Positions 47,401-61,800 of a stretch of 64,000 bases of DNA are shown one piece after another (position 1 is the first letter of the stretch; every line of letters begins with the position of its first letter). The notes under the pieces were generated by a model. That model saw nothing but the letters and a program-made list of their open reading frames with translations. It was not told the origin of the DNA and did not search any database. The position numbers and the translations under genes are program-made. The stretch is from positions 5,182,384 to 5,246,383 of the forward strand of contig OU452239.1 of NCBI GenBank assembly GCA_911728455.2, in the 5' to 3' direction. The DNA comes from Marthasterias glacialis (taxonomy: Eukaryota > Echinodermata > Asteroidea > Forcipulatida > Asteriidae).

Positions 47401-50400
47401 AACAAATAACCACTACATAGTACATATGTGTCATCTTTTAAGTAGTCACCTATTAATTAACAAGTACATAAAGATTGATGTTGAATGTTTTGTTGGAAAG
47501 ACCCAATTATGTTAGTTGAAATTGTTTTGTCTTCATGCACTGACATTTATTTGATGAATGATTTGTCTTTGATAGCATGGTCATAGTGCTTTACATGAGG
47601 CGTCAGCTGCTGGTCATGTAGACACTTGTAAGACACTCATTAATGCAGGAGCTAGTCCTTTTGCATTGGATCAGGTAACTATAAAATAAACAATTTTATC
47701 TGTTAAATTACATCAGCCAATTTGGATTATTCAACAATAACCAAAACTCAACTTTAAATAAAAAGGTTTTGTTGTGTATTTGATGTCTTTTTTGATGATT
47801 AATTTTATGTTCTTATCAGGATAATCTCTTCATTTAAGCATCTTATTGTGGTAGTTGGACAACCTTTAAAATTCTTTAAAACACAACTTGACTTTCCATT
47901 TAACACTGTTTCATGTTTATCCTCGACTCACAATGAAAGACTCGTGACACACACGTTTGAAGCTCACTGTCTCGCACGGACAGGGTCAAAATTTATTTCC
48001 CTTAATCTGACTCTTTCGGTCAAATAATAATTGCAACAATCAAAGGGTTCAGCCAACTCTATTTTAAGAACATGAAAGGGGTTTAATCAAAAGTGGACGA
48101 AATGCCACTACACACAATTCTTTTCCTCCAGTGGTAAGACTTGAGGAACTTCCTGATGTCTATCAGAAAACCAAGAATTATCAATTCAGATAAGTTCGCC
48201 GCGGACTTACACAATATAGCAATAAAAAATGCACGGCTTTGGAAGTGTCTACTCCAAGGCACTGACTTCACTCGGTGATGGGACCGGTGAGCCAAAGGGA
48301 GCAAGCAATAAAGGCCAATATAAGAGATTTAATGGCTGGAACCTTAATTCTCGTCTGTTGTTGTAATTATATAAATTTTATGTACATCACTTGCTCTGAG
48401 CGTCTGCCAAAGCATTTCTCGCAGGAGTCTACCTGACAGAAACTACGATACTCACAAGATAATTATCTATATGTTATCCTGTATTTATATAAGGTCATGG
48501 TTTAATTCAATTTTACAAACTGCTTCTGCATAATATGTTATTTAATCATTGGTTTACATGATTTTAGCTAAATTACGGAGAACTGTTTACTCCATTATAC
48601 TCATATATAACAAAAACACTATCAGGACACTTCTGATTTGAATTTCCGCCACAGCTCAAGCTGTTTTTATTGAAAGCTCCCAAAACTAGAAATTAAACGC
48701 CTCAACCCATTGGCAAGGAGCCGGATACCAAACACAGGGCAAACCGGCTAAAACAGACACACAAAACCAATAACTTAACCAAGGACTACCACGCCCTTAC
48801 AACACAAATATTTTGCTCGTCAGCAAGGACTACCTCGCCCTATAACAATTGGACTACCTCGCCCGTATACCACAAGAAAGAGAAAGAAGTCAAAGAAAAC
48901 AATGGACTATTCGCCCGACAAATTAACAGAACAATGGACACCTCGTCCGGACTAGAAAGGAAAAACAATGGACTACCTCGCCCATAATTGACAGCAAAAT
49001 TAGACAAAATGTACGGCTGCACAAGAACACACTTCATCTTTGTGTCTATTAACAATAAATGTACAATGTAACAATTATGAAGCTGCAAACCAACCTGTGC
49101 TTAAAATCTAATTGAAATGCCCCAAGTGGGAATGCACGAGGGGCCAGAAAAGCCCCTTCAGAACCGAAAGCCACTTTATATTTACAGCTTCAAAAGATAG
49201 ACTACAGTTTAAACCTTTAAATTTAGAAATACCCAATTTGAAATTTATACCCAAAAGGAATGTGAGCCTATACATAGCCCCTAAGGAACCTTAGGGCACT
49301 ATGTTATACACTTGGCACTTAATAACAGAACATGCTAAATAATACTGAACCTACTAATAATAACAATCCTACATGACCTTGTCCTTTTTTCTCCCAAACA
49401 AGACCGGTGGTGTATAGGGGAAGGCGGTGGGTCGAGAACTTGCTCAATCAAAAAGCTGTGACAAAGTGACGCTAAAACTTAAAAACTTTTCCCAGGGGTG
49501 GTGTTATTGCCGCCAATAATGCTGGAACCCCATTGGCTAACAATCCCATAACAAAAGCCCATTGGTCAGAATTTTGACCCACCTAAAGTCGTATGATATG
49601 TCCAGCCCTGCCCTGATTGGTCAGCCAAATTTCCTACCCTTGAAATTATTGATCCCAAAAACTTTTTACTGTAGCAACCTAATGTCCCCAAAGAAAACTG
49701 CGCATGCTCACACAGACACAGGCATCGACCATCACGTGCGTACATTGCACTTAACATGGAATGATACACGATGTAAACATTATGGAATACTGTCTCCCAC
49801 CATGCGCTCCATATCACTACAGGTAAATAGAGTGTATGCTGAGTATAAAGCATTTGATCGTTGAGTCGATAAAATGAATTATTGGTGTAGTGAAGTGTCG
49901 TGCCAATTTGTATCGCTTTTATGATCCGTCAATCTATCTTTTAACATACCCAGGTCTGTTATTCTTAGGTGTTCTCATCAATGTGTCCTCTATGGGAGAG
50001 GCGGGTGGGAAAGAAAATACTTGTTGACCCTCTCCCTCCGATGCCGTTACAGAGAATGAACTGCAATGCTTACACGTGGCGGCTTCGTGCAACCCGCGCC
50101 ACTTGTGATTGGTCTACCAAATTTTGATAGCCCTTGGAATACGCATCATGATTGGTCAGGCCGGCGCGACACCAAAACAAGGAGACAATGAGACCTAGCG
50201 GACCAGAACATTGTTTGCCAGGGATAAATGAGTTTTTCTTCGATGTTCGAAATAAAACTTTATTCTTGGGGAAAAACACAATTGTAAATGATATGTTTTA
50301 CATACTGTCTAAATAATATTTGAAACAAATTTTGAATTGGACTAAGAAAAAATGAGCGAGGCGGGATTTTAATCTGCCGCCCCCGGATTGACGTACCAGT

Positions 50401-52895
50401 GCTCTACCAACTGAGCTAAAGCCCTAAAGTTTTGTCAGTATCCAAATCAATAACTTCTTTAATTGATGCTTTATGGATGAATACCAGTGTATCCCAATTT
50501 CTGTCTGAAACATTTAATTTCTTTACAGTTATGCAATACGCCACTGCACTCTGCAGTTTTAAGTGGTAAAATCAGCTCATGTCGCATATTACTTGATAAG
50601 GGATCTGATGTCAATGCACGTAATAAAGTAAGTGTAGCCATGTATACAACAACCTTGTGCAATATGTTTATTTATGGTGCATGTGTTTTAGGCATATACA
50701 ACTTTGTACTCATCTTTGTTAAAAGCAGTGAAAATCAACTTGACGCTTTTTTTACTTGAACTTGAGAGCATATCAGTTATTTAACAGTCTAATTGGTACT
50801 GGTAACATTTAACCAATAGTCTGCTAGACTGAGAATACTACACACTGTTTTAAATTGACAGGACGGTATCACTCCACTACACATAGCCTGTATACAGGGA
50901 CACCACCAAGTGTGTCAATTACTACTAGACCGAGGTGCAGATATTCTTGCTAAGAATCAGGTCAGTAGTATTTTGTGCAAGAAAAGGAAACTAGCTTGTT
51001 GAATTGCATGATAATGATCTAAATAGCAAAAATATTTATTATATGGCTTTTAGACTGCAAGGGCCCCTAGGTATAAACTTGATTGCATGCTTAACAGTTA
51101 TCATCCTGATCCAACAATTAGCTGTTTACTTAGAACCTGGTTTTATACTATGCAGTTCATGAACATTTATTTTGAGCAAGTTGCAAGACAAAAAAAGTTT
51201 GTTGTAAAAATATATTATTACTATGGTTTCTTGTATTTAATATGAAACCCTGAAGACAAATTACCTAATTTGTAGATTTGTGACCCCCAAACCCCCACAT
51301 TTCTGCCATTAAATTATTGTCTATTATTTGTCAAATTATTGGAAGGCTTTTGAGCCACATATCAATGATATTCTTGTCTTGTTCAATCAGCTTGGTGATA
51401 CAGTGTTACATGCAGCAGTAACTAGTGGCAAACTGTTAACCTGTAAAATCATTCTGCAGAATGGAGCTGATATCACGGCAAGAAATAAAGTAAGTGCGTG
51501 AAGTTTTTATGAGCAAAGTTAAACTACATACATCTTGACATACACCATTAGCATCATTTACAATTCTTTAGTGAGTAAACAGTGCTTTAACTAGCATATT
51601 CATATGTAATTGTGGTTTGCAATAACTAGGAATTTTAACAAGATGTGTGTGTGTGTGCAGTTTTTAATTGAACAGGTGGGAGAGGTCTTTCATTAAACTG
51701 TTCAAATATGGTGTAAATAAAAACATAGGACAGGAAAAAGTTATTGGAAAGAAACTACTGTTGAGTTCATAATTGTTTAACTTCTAACGGTATTGAGAGT
51801 AATTTCAAAGTAAGTTGTTATTTACTCATTGGTAAAAGACGTATTATATGAGGAGGTGATGAGGTGGTGACTAAGCTGATATTATATGAAGAGGTGATGA
51901 GGTGGTGATTAAGCTGATATTATATGAGGAGGTGATGAGATGGTGATTAAGCTGATATTATATGAGGTGATGAGATGGTGATTAAGCTAATATTATATGA
52001 GGTGATGAGGTGGTGATTAAGCTGATATTATATGAGGAGGTGATGAGGTGGTGATTAAGCTAATATATGAAGAGGTGATGAGGTAGTGATTAAGCTGATA
52101 TTATATGAGGTGATGAGGTGGTGATTAAGCTGATATTGTATGCGGAGATGATAAGGTGTTGATTAAGCTGATATTATATGAGGTGATGAGGTGGTGCTTA
52201 AGCTGATATTATATGAGGTGATGAGGTGATGATTAAGCTGATATATGAGGAGGTGATGAGGTGGTGATTAAGCTGATATATGAGGAGGTGATGAGGTGGT
52301 GATTAAGCTGATATTATATGAGGAGGTGATCAGGTGGTGATTAAGCTGATATTATATGAGGTGATGAGGTGGTGATCAAGCTAATATACGAAGAGGTGAT
52401 GAGGTGGTGATGAAGCTGATATATGAGGTGATGAGGTGGTGATTAAGCTGATATTGGATGCGGACGTGATAAAGTGGTGATTAAGCTAATATTATATGAG
52501 GTAACAAGGTGGTGATTAAGCTGATATTGTATGCAGAGGTGATAAAGTGGTGATTAAGCTGACATTATATGAGGTGATGAGGTAGTGATTAAGCTGATAT
52601 TGTTACTGAAAGTGCCCTTTTATAATGTCAATTTATTCTTCAGATGCATCTATAGGTCAAAGGTTACATCAAATGATATTCTAAGGTCTTGCAGGAAACA
52701 TACCCATGCTTCAACTAAGTGAAATAGTTATTGTTTAATGAAAACAGTGCTGTGTTTACTAAGGAAACTTGACATATTTTCAAATTATTGTTTCAGAATG
52801 GTAATTGTGCATTACATGTAGCAGCAAGCCTTGGTAATGCAGACATATGTCATTTACTCATCACAGCTGATTCTGATGCTCTGGTCATTAATAAT
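41500..52895 (+). CDS. Ankyrin-repeat exon series (nine exons)
   Basis: The first exon encodes MGSAVTEALLSAAMSGETNK... ending QGANVNARD. Each of the next eight is exactly 99 bp, phase 0/0, and encodes one 33-residue repeat: for example FARTPLHYAAGSGYDVICDI (42089), FGDTPLLTAASWGSRDVCLV (46438), DGITPLHIACIQGHHQVCQL (50862). All end in the N-A-x-D/N-K/Q turn directly before GT. ANK repeats mediate protein binding; partners are unknown. In DAPK1 the repeats lie between the kinase and ROC. Confidence 0.92.
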
Positions 52896-55800
52896 GTAAG
52901 TATAGATACTCTATACATTTATTGATAGAGACTTAAACTGAATAAATTTACAGAGCTCCAGAGACTATGTTAAAACATCTTGGATAATTCAGCTACCTGG
53001 TGACTCTTGTATGCTAGAGTCATGAGTGGGGTAGTAAAGTTGTGTAAGTTTAATAGCTCAACTGTAATTGAACTTCAAATAAATTAGTGTTACTTTTTCT
53101 TAAGTTTTGAGTTTTGAGCTTCAAGAAAATTCCTGTATACATTGAGTCAATAACTTGAAAATACATGTATACTTCGATTTAATACCTTGAAATTCAGACT
53201 TGGAGTTAATACCTTGAAAATTGAGACTTCAAGTTCAAACTCAAAAATCAGACCTTGAAATTGTAAATCAAAAATTACTGTTTGCTTCGAGATAATACCT
53301 TAAAGAATTGAAAACTTGATTTTTAAATTCGAAAATTACTGTATACTTTTGAGTTAATACCTTGAAAAGTTAGACTGTGAGTTTGTAACTTGAAAATTCA
53401 GATTTCCAGTAATGACTCTAAAATTCAGACCTTGAGCTAAAACCTTGGAGTCTGAATTTTTGAGTTATATACTCAAATTATACAGGAAGTTTTGAGTTAG
53501 GCCCTATCAGAATTACTTGGCTATGGCCTTAAATAATGCACAGAGTCTATGGGAATTAACTGCAGCCGCTAGTTAGTGGTTTTCATAGACATACATATCA
53601 TATTATTCCAGCCATAGCCAGTGAATTTGGACACGGCCTTATCAACTCGAAACTTTATCACTCAAAACTCAAGAAAAAGTAGCACTCAAAATAAATAACA
53701 CTATTGCCAACAATCAATTCAATACTTTTTGATAATGTTATAAAAATACATGAAATTTCTTTTCTGGTGTGAAAAGTTTTACAAAACACATAAAACCACA
53801 TACAAAAAAGACCTATCACAAAAATACAAAGTAGCAGTACCACAACTAAATCCAGATATCACACCAGATGATTACAAACATTAAATGAAAAGGCACAAGT
53901 CCCCCTCCCTGCCCCCACAAGTTGAATAAGTGATGGGGGATGATTATGAAATTTCTGTACATTACCATTGTGAGTTAATGTATGCCTGTCATTTTTGTCT
54001 AATGTCAAGGCAGATCCAAGATATGGTATAAGGGGTGGATACTCATTATACCAGCGCGCCGTGTGAACTGTAACATAACAGTGTTGGGACCAGGGCCTTG
54101 TGTGCATTCTGAACCTTTCTAGGTTATCTCTTGAGCAGGAGTATAGTTTGAATTGATTGTGTCTTTAACACAGTGCACAAAAATAGGGTAAGCATGCAAG
54201 CAGTGTGAAGCCTGCTGTGGCCCCTTGGAAAGAAATGAAGGATTGAATACTCTTTGAAGCTTTTTGGCCTTTCTTGGTTGCAGGATTATCTTGAAATGTT
54301 TGTTGTTTTTCCTCTCTATGTTTGCTCTCTTTCATGGAAAAAAGTGGGCGAAAGTTGGTACAAACACACACTTTAAAACCTACAAGGGGCGTGGGGTTCA
54401 GGGCCCGCAAAAAGCCCTGTAAAAATGTTTGCAGATGAAGGTACTCTTTGGTTCATACTTAACCTTTCTGGGTGTTCTGTTTGTTCATTCTGTTGGTAAG
54501 TTTGAAGCTAGTGTAATGTAATTCCACTGTAACCCATGCCCACTTCCTCAAACTGGCTCAAACAATTACCACAAGCCCAAAGGAGTTACATTGAGCTAGT
54601 TTTTCTTGATTTATGCAAGAAATGGACTTGGATTTTACATATGCTCTTGATAGATTAAAGTCTTCTCTGAATTAAAAGTTTCCATCATAAGAAATGCTTT
54701 TGAATGATGAAATGTAACATTACACAAAAGCAGATGCCAGATTTGGAGCTGGAAGTAGTGCAAAGTTTGAGTGTGTTACAGATATACACGCATGCATGTG
54801 AGTAATGACTTACCAACAGAATGGTTCATGTTAAAAAGTGATATTAAACACATTTAAAGTATGTTCAAATGTTAAACATTAAAAGTAAGAAATATTATAA
54901 CTGTGGCACTGGTAAGGGACTCAAGGAGGCAACAGCTTTTGGTGATCAGCATTGGTTTTATTCTGCAAAAGAGATAAAGACAGTATCAGTCATGTTCCTT
55001 CGTCTATATCAGAATGAGTAGTCATCAACAAAATATTTACAAATCTCGCTTTAATTACTATTTAACAGAACACAGAAAGATGTATCAAAATTCACAGTAA
55101 ATGGTTAACATTTATAAACAAACTAATACTTAATAGTGAAACGAAAGTCGACGTCTTGCGGCCAGACTTTTCACATCTCACAGTGTTCATAAATAAGCTT
55201 ATACTGTACTTTAAGAATAACTAATCGAGAGTTTGCCTTATGCCTCGATTTGACTCCAGGTTCAAACTAATCACATGAAAGGAAATCATTATGATCTAAA
55301 TCTTTGTCACTCGCTTAGTAAACTCAAAAAGGCTGCAATTGTTACTTAACTTATGGTATGCCTACAAGCTACAGAATCCATTACTAATACTCATATTCCA
55401 AACAAGGGTTTAAGTTAGATACAATTACAAGTGCCTAAGATGATTTTTCATTAAAAGTTCATAAAATGAGGAAAAGTGATTTACCTGCAAAAGAGACGAA
55501 GACAGTATCAGTCATGCTCCTTCGTCTATGACAGAATGAGTAGTGATAGAAATCGGCGTTGGTGGCGTGAGATGATTGAATATTCATGAGCAAAGCAGAT
55601 TAAAAGCAGATTAATAAGGTTTTAGTTTTGTGCAAACAATACTAGTAGTTCTGTGTCCCATTCTGAAATAACAATTAATAAATACAAGAATAGAAATTAC
55701 CGGGGGATATTACTGTATACCTGTCACATAACCTTACATTTTCACATTTCAAAAAGCCAAAGTTCATGAAATCATACATGTTTGTTTTGTTTCTAGAAAT

Positions 55801-58800
55801 CTAAACACAATGGTGAAGAGAAAGTATGGTTTGATATTTAATTTATGTTAATTTTAGTACTTACAAATGGCAATGGCTGAACTATCTGTCAGTCAAAGAT
55901 TTGACCATTTACATTAAATATATTTGTTATAATTTTTTCTATAAAGTAATAGAATTTCTTTCAGTTATTGATGTGGTTTTTAATTGTTGTATGTAATTTT
56001 GTAATATTTTGATTTACATTCTTTTTCATATATTAATAAGTTTTTGATTATTATTACCATTTTTTGTCATTAAAAAACAGGAGGGTAAGACACCTAGTGG
56101 TCTCCTGCCTCGTAGGTCAGGTAAAGCTGCCAAGATCATTACACAAGCAGAGAAGGTTGGAATTGTTTTCTACTTTAGTATATATTGAATCAATGAGCTT
56201 AGATCACAACTGGCTTAAAACAGTTTTAAAACATGCAGCCAGAATCATTCAATGTCTATCTGACTAAACTGATCAAAAAAAGGATTATAAAAAGGCATAG
56301 GAAGTTTTGTTGTCTATTTTACATGTTCAATTTGATGCAAATTCTTATTCAAGACTTTGATCTAGAGCTTGCTGCATAGATAAAGAGGGGTCTTCAACAT
56401 TTTCAGCCACTGAAGAAAATGAGACATTACACCAATTTATTCATTTAAAGTTCTGTTAGAAATCACTGTATATTTATATTATGATTTTGATGTTACAGAA
56501 GCAAAAGTATGACAAGTTAGTTCAGATGGGTACTGTTCCCATTGACGTTGTCAAATTGTTCTTAATTGGTGATCCCAAAGCTGGTAAAACAACGCTACAG
56601 AAGGCACTGGTCAAGGTAATGTAGAAATCTGTATGTTTATAATCACTGGTGCCTCAAGAAAGTGCTGAGTATTTAGTGTAGTGCTTTAAATTATACATTA
56701 AACTGTATCAGGGCAAAACTAAGTTAATCAGAACTACTGTATTAATTTTAAACACAGAGGTATAATTCCCCAGTCCATGGCATAGTTATTTGACTAATGC
56801 TTCATTGATCTGATGAATGGAATTTTGTCAACTTGTTTGAGAAGAAACTGAAAATGGAGCTTTAAACATTCATAACACTCTCTCTATGACAATCATCATA
56901 CTAACCTATGTTTAATTACATTTTAATGTCAAGAAGCCGCAATGGTGGCTGCCTGGTAACTGGCAGAACTTACCAAGTGGTTACCATGACTACCAGGCAA
57001 CGCCAGGGATTGAGCTGAGTAAATGCAATGTACCAGGGGCTGGAACCTTTGCATTCTGGGATTGTGCTGGGCAACTGGAATATCATGTGACCCATGCTAT
57101 GTTTCTTGGAGCACAGAACTGTATCTATGTACTTGTGTATAACATCACCAAACAAAATCAATATGGATTGGTAAGTTGGTTATGAGAAGTAATCTCATTT
57201 CTTTTTAAACTATAAACTGCTTTGTAGTAATTACTCCTACTGATTGGTCATGTTACAATTATTATACAAATCTGAACCCACTGGTGATCTATTCAAAACA
57301 TAACAATTTAACTTAAGTAGATTCCTGCACTCTTCAAAATGTTCACAACAAATTATTGTACATCAGCTCTTTTAGGATGAGATTCTTTTACTACTAAGAA
57401 TACATGCGCAGGATTTGGAACATTACATGATGAAGTGATATATATGTATATTCCCATCGTGTAGTTGATAGTTCACGGCTTTCTCACTCAGTTACTTTCT
57501 AAGTTGTAAAATAAAACTCGTTCATAAGCTCAAAAGTCAAACCATCACACAATAACATGTCTTCTTTTGGCCCAAGTGAGAGCACTGTTTAAGCTTGTAT
57601 GACATCATGTGACAAACCAAAGTTTGTGTTAGACTAACTTGATGCCCATTTTGACTGCATGCAGTTAAGAAGATGGTTAGCCTTTGTGAAGGCTGGACAT
57701 GACTATGCCTACCAGACTAAACCTGATGTTGTTCTTGTTGCTACTCATCTAGATCAACTGACCAGCCAAATAGAGGGTAAGTATAATAGACCTTTCTATT
57801 GCAACGTCACAGCTCGAGTTTTTGCCAACCAAGATAGAAAAACAATAGGGAGCCATCAATGCAAAGCAAAAACAGATAATCACAGTTTGCAAAAATGTTA
57901 CACAAATATTCAAAAATTGTTTAGAATATGTTGGAAACAAACCAACAAATAATGGGATGTGTTTTCTTTAAATAGAAAGTTTGCAAAAATGTTGAATTTG
58001 GTCACAACGTCTGTCAACAAGACTTGAATGTTTTGCTAAACTGGCCGCCCATGCCAACCAGCACGGTTTGTGTATCAACAGTAAAAAGGTCTATACAGTA
58101 AAGTGTGTCAAAATCCATACAACCAAATGCTTTCCAACAGAATTATTTAAACAATAATTGGTGAGATTTCAACATTCTCTTTAAACAAAAGCTTTCCTTT
58201 TTGGGGGTCCATAGGGGAAGGTTTGAATATGGGATAGTAAGACTTGGCTTTGAGTCTGTCATGCCTAATTTAATGAAATCCATGGATTACTTTATTGTTA
58301 TCACTAGGTAAAGTACTGGCTGCATCAATGCTCAAACAGATTCAAGCAGAATTTTCCAATCATCTCAATGTATTGAATGATGTCATTGCTATAAATAGTA
58401 TCAAGTATGGATCTAAGGCAATGGTTAGACTGAGGGATACACTGGAGTCCCTTGCATCTCGTATTAAGGTAAGGAAGTGTGTCAGGAAGTGTTCAAGTTG
58501 TCAAATAAAAGGATGGTGCAAACGTTAACTCAATAAATGCCCTAGTTTTTACTGGGTATTTGTTTGAATTCTATTTCTATGAAATGTGTATTTTTCATAG
58601 AGTTTTAAAGTGGAATATTTCATGGAGTTTTTATCTGGAAAGTTTGATGCTGTTTTTAGGGAATCCAACTGTCATGTAAAACTAAGGACCTGTGAGTATA
58701 CCTGTGTTAACTGTTATTTTTAGTATCAAGCAATAAACTACAAGGGAAACTGACTGGGTAAATTTTAAACAAATTTTGGGGTGAACAAAGAAAAATTGAC

Positions 58801-61800
58801 TGGAGTGGGATTTGAACCTGCGACCATTAACGTACCAACACTCTACCAACTGAGCTATCCAGCCCTAATGTTGGCGGTATCCCTATTTTGTCAATATCTT
58901 TGTTGATACAACCATAAGCTTTCATTTGATACATGACATGATATGTCACAAAATAACCAAACTATAGGTGATTAAAAAAAATAATGTAACTTTTGTTGAC
59001 AGGTTTAGAATTATATATGTATTAAAGACTGCAGTCTTCCATCCTTCCTCCATGACACATACTAAATTTCATCTAGGTAGACTGGATATACAAGCCAGAC
59101 TAACCAAACCTGAATTTATTATTTACTTTGATTGAACTGATAGGGGAGTAGAGTAATGCCTCGGCTATGTGAAGAGATCAGACGATTGAAGCATACATGG
59201 TATCAAGCCAAATATCCTGTTATTTCATGGACACAGTTCTGTTGTAAGGTGAAGAGTGTAAACAGATCAGCTGAGGATAGTTTACATCGAACTGCAGCCG
59301 TCTTCTTGACTGCAATGAGTGAGGTATGAATAGTGATATGGAAGCTTACATTCATTTCAGAGATACTGGTGGATGTACCAAACTCCATCTCCCAGGAGGT
59401 GGAGCAAGGTGTAAAGGTATCAAATAATGAACACTGAGAGAAAGAAAAGCCAAATTAAAGTCCTGAGGCATTGGACTTTTTATTTATTGTGTAACAATGG
59501 AGGTTTATTACTACCCTAAAAATTGTAAGGCTATAATTGTTTTATTCATGTGCAATGACTGGTCTTTCAGAAATATTCAGGTCTTTACACAACTGCATTT
59601 TCTTGTGAGAAAGAAAACCTTGTTTATTTGGAATAAATGTAAATATAACATCAGGGGTTAAGATGCTTTAAATATAAAGGAGGGAATCTTGATATGTTAT
59701 ATAAAGACCTGGGTCATAGTAGAATACATTTTTCCAATATTTTCAAAAGGGTTTCATTGACTTCCTCTAGCCTTTCAGAACCTATTTTTTAAAGGAAAAA
59801 CTTGCATCAAGTGCAAATGAGATGCATCTTAGGTATTGCATGAAGCTGACAGTCATGCCAGAAATTGTTTCTGTTTAAAGATCCTTATCCTTGAGAAATC
59901 AGACATGTACTAGAATAATTGTTCATAAAATTTGTTTGCTTTAGATTATTATCCCATGTGATTGACACTCGCACAAGAAATGTTCTGTTCGAGGATTGAA
60001 GAAAATGTTATCATCGTCAGTGGCTTTTTTGTGAAATATGTGTGCGCCTTTACAGTTCTACTACCTTAATTTTACCCATAGTTCAAGTGCAATTGACTCT
60101 TTATATCTTGTCCACATGTTTTCAACAAAACCAAATATCCAAACTGTCTGTGGAATTAATTAAGATATTTGTATTTTGATTTCAGATCTACTACAAGAAG
60201 CAATGTGGTGAAATGGATTGGGTTGTTTTAGAGCCACGTTGGTTGAGCTATGATATTATTGGTCGAATGTTTGCAGGTGATGACTTCCCTAGTAACATTA
60301 GACGCCTTGACAACAAGCAATTGTATTCTGTATCAGATATAAGGGAGTTACTGCAAGATTTAGCTGATGTAGATATTCTTATGGATCTACTGCAACATTT
60401 AGAGCTGGTGTTCCGCTATGATGACACTCATTATATAATACCAGCTCGGTTACCAATGGATTTAGATCCTGTAGTATGGAGTAAAGACACACGTTTTACT
60501 GAGTATTATGGGCGTAGGATTGAATGTAAAGATGACACTGATATCTTCTCCCCTGATGTATTTCCATGTCTACAAGTGCGCATTATGAGGTGTTTCTGTG
60601 ATGTGCAAGGTGGAGTATGCATCTCAAGACACTCCCTCAAGTTTTCTCGAGATATCGAGGGGCTAGTTCAACTGACCAGCTACCAGAGAGCTATTCATGT
60701 CTGTGTACGTGGTAGATCGGGAAAGGTAGATCGCAGTGCATGTTATACACAACTGGAATATGTGTTAGGTATGGTATTGAGTGAAATTGAGCAACGCTCA
60801 CCAGGCACTGCTATCAATATCTGTTACCTTAGCCCACGATCATTGCTACAGCATAATGACCTTGAAGATATTTCCTACTATACTGAGGCAGACATTCAGT
60901 CTTCTAAGCATCGTGTTGTTGTCAATCCTAAGACTAGGAATACTGAGTTAGTAACGGATGTATTGTGTGTAGGTTATAACAGCACCTTCCTGAGACGTGA
61001 CGGGTTGGAGTGTAGTAGTGCTTGGCTGTTAGAAGAAGATCTGGTAGCTCTTTGTCGATGTTTGGATATTATTCATCCTCTTGGACAGGACTATAGAGGT
61101 CTGGCAGAGGCTCTGAATGTAACTGAGTCTGAAATGGATTACATGTATCAGATCTGTGTACGCAGAGATACATCACCAACGAGGGCGCTACTACAACGAG
61201 TTCAGCCCAGTGTAGGTCATCTCAGGGCTATTTGTAAGCATCCTGGTCTGGTGGGCTGCAAAGAGGCAGTTAATGTCATTGATAAAATGTTGCAACGATT
61301 AGGACATCAGGTAAAAATATATCATTAAGGAGATTGTTAAATACATACTTGCAGCATTCCTGATATAAACAAATGAGTGAAAGTTTAACTTACCAATTTG
61401 AAAAAAAGAAATAAACTCTGTCATCTTTATAGAGTGTAGATTGTGTGTCAGTCAGGTTAATGGGATATTCTTCCTATTTTGGTTCACTTACAAGAGTTGA
61501 ATAAGTTGAAACTTGTTTTCTTCTTGTCAGGTGCCCAGTAGTGATGCCAGCTTCAATGTCGGTAAGTATGTATGTCTTGATCAACAGTCTTGTGCACATG
61601 AACTTATTACATCATTTTAAAGCCCTCAGTTCATTTATCCTGTAAACCCTGAGGTCAAAATGTGTTTATACAAAGGTGGCTTCTTGTTTACAACTATAAT
61701 GAAGACATGGATATGCATTTTACTTAATGAGAACAAACCAATAATGTGGTAATGATTCCTAATAGCTGCAGATGAACACTGTTTATATATGGTGCATCCT

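Noticed and set aside
48083-48304. Minus-strand 73-codon frame in an ankyrin-gene intron
   Set aside because: No recognisable domain or splice support; surrounding sequence looks repeat-derived.
58778-58868. Functional tRNA gene
   Set aside because: Same head and tail recur at several sites, and the acceptor stem is not closed; it is a SINE.
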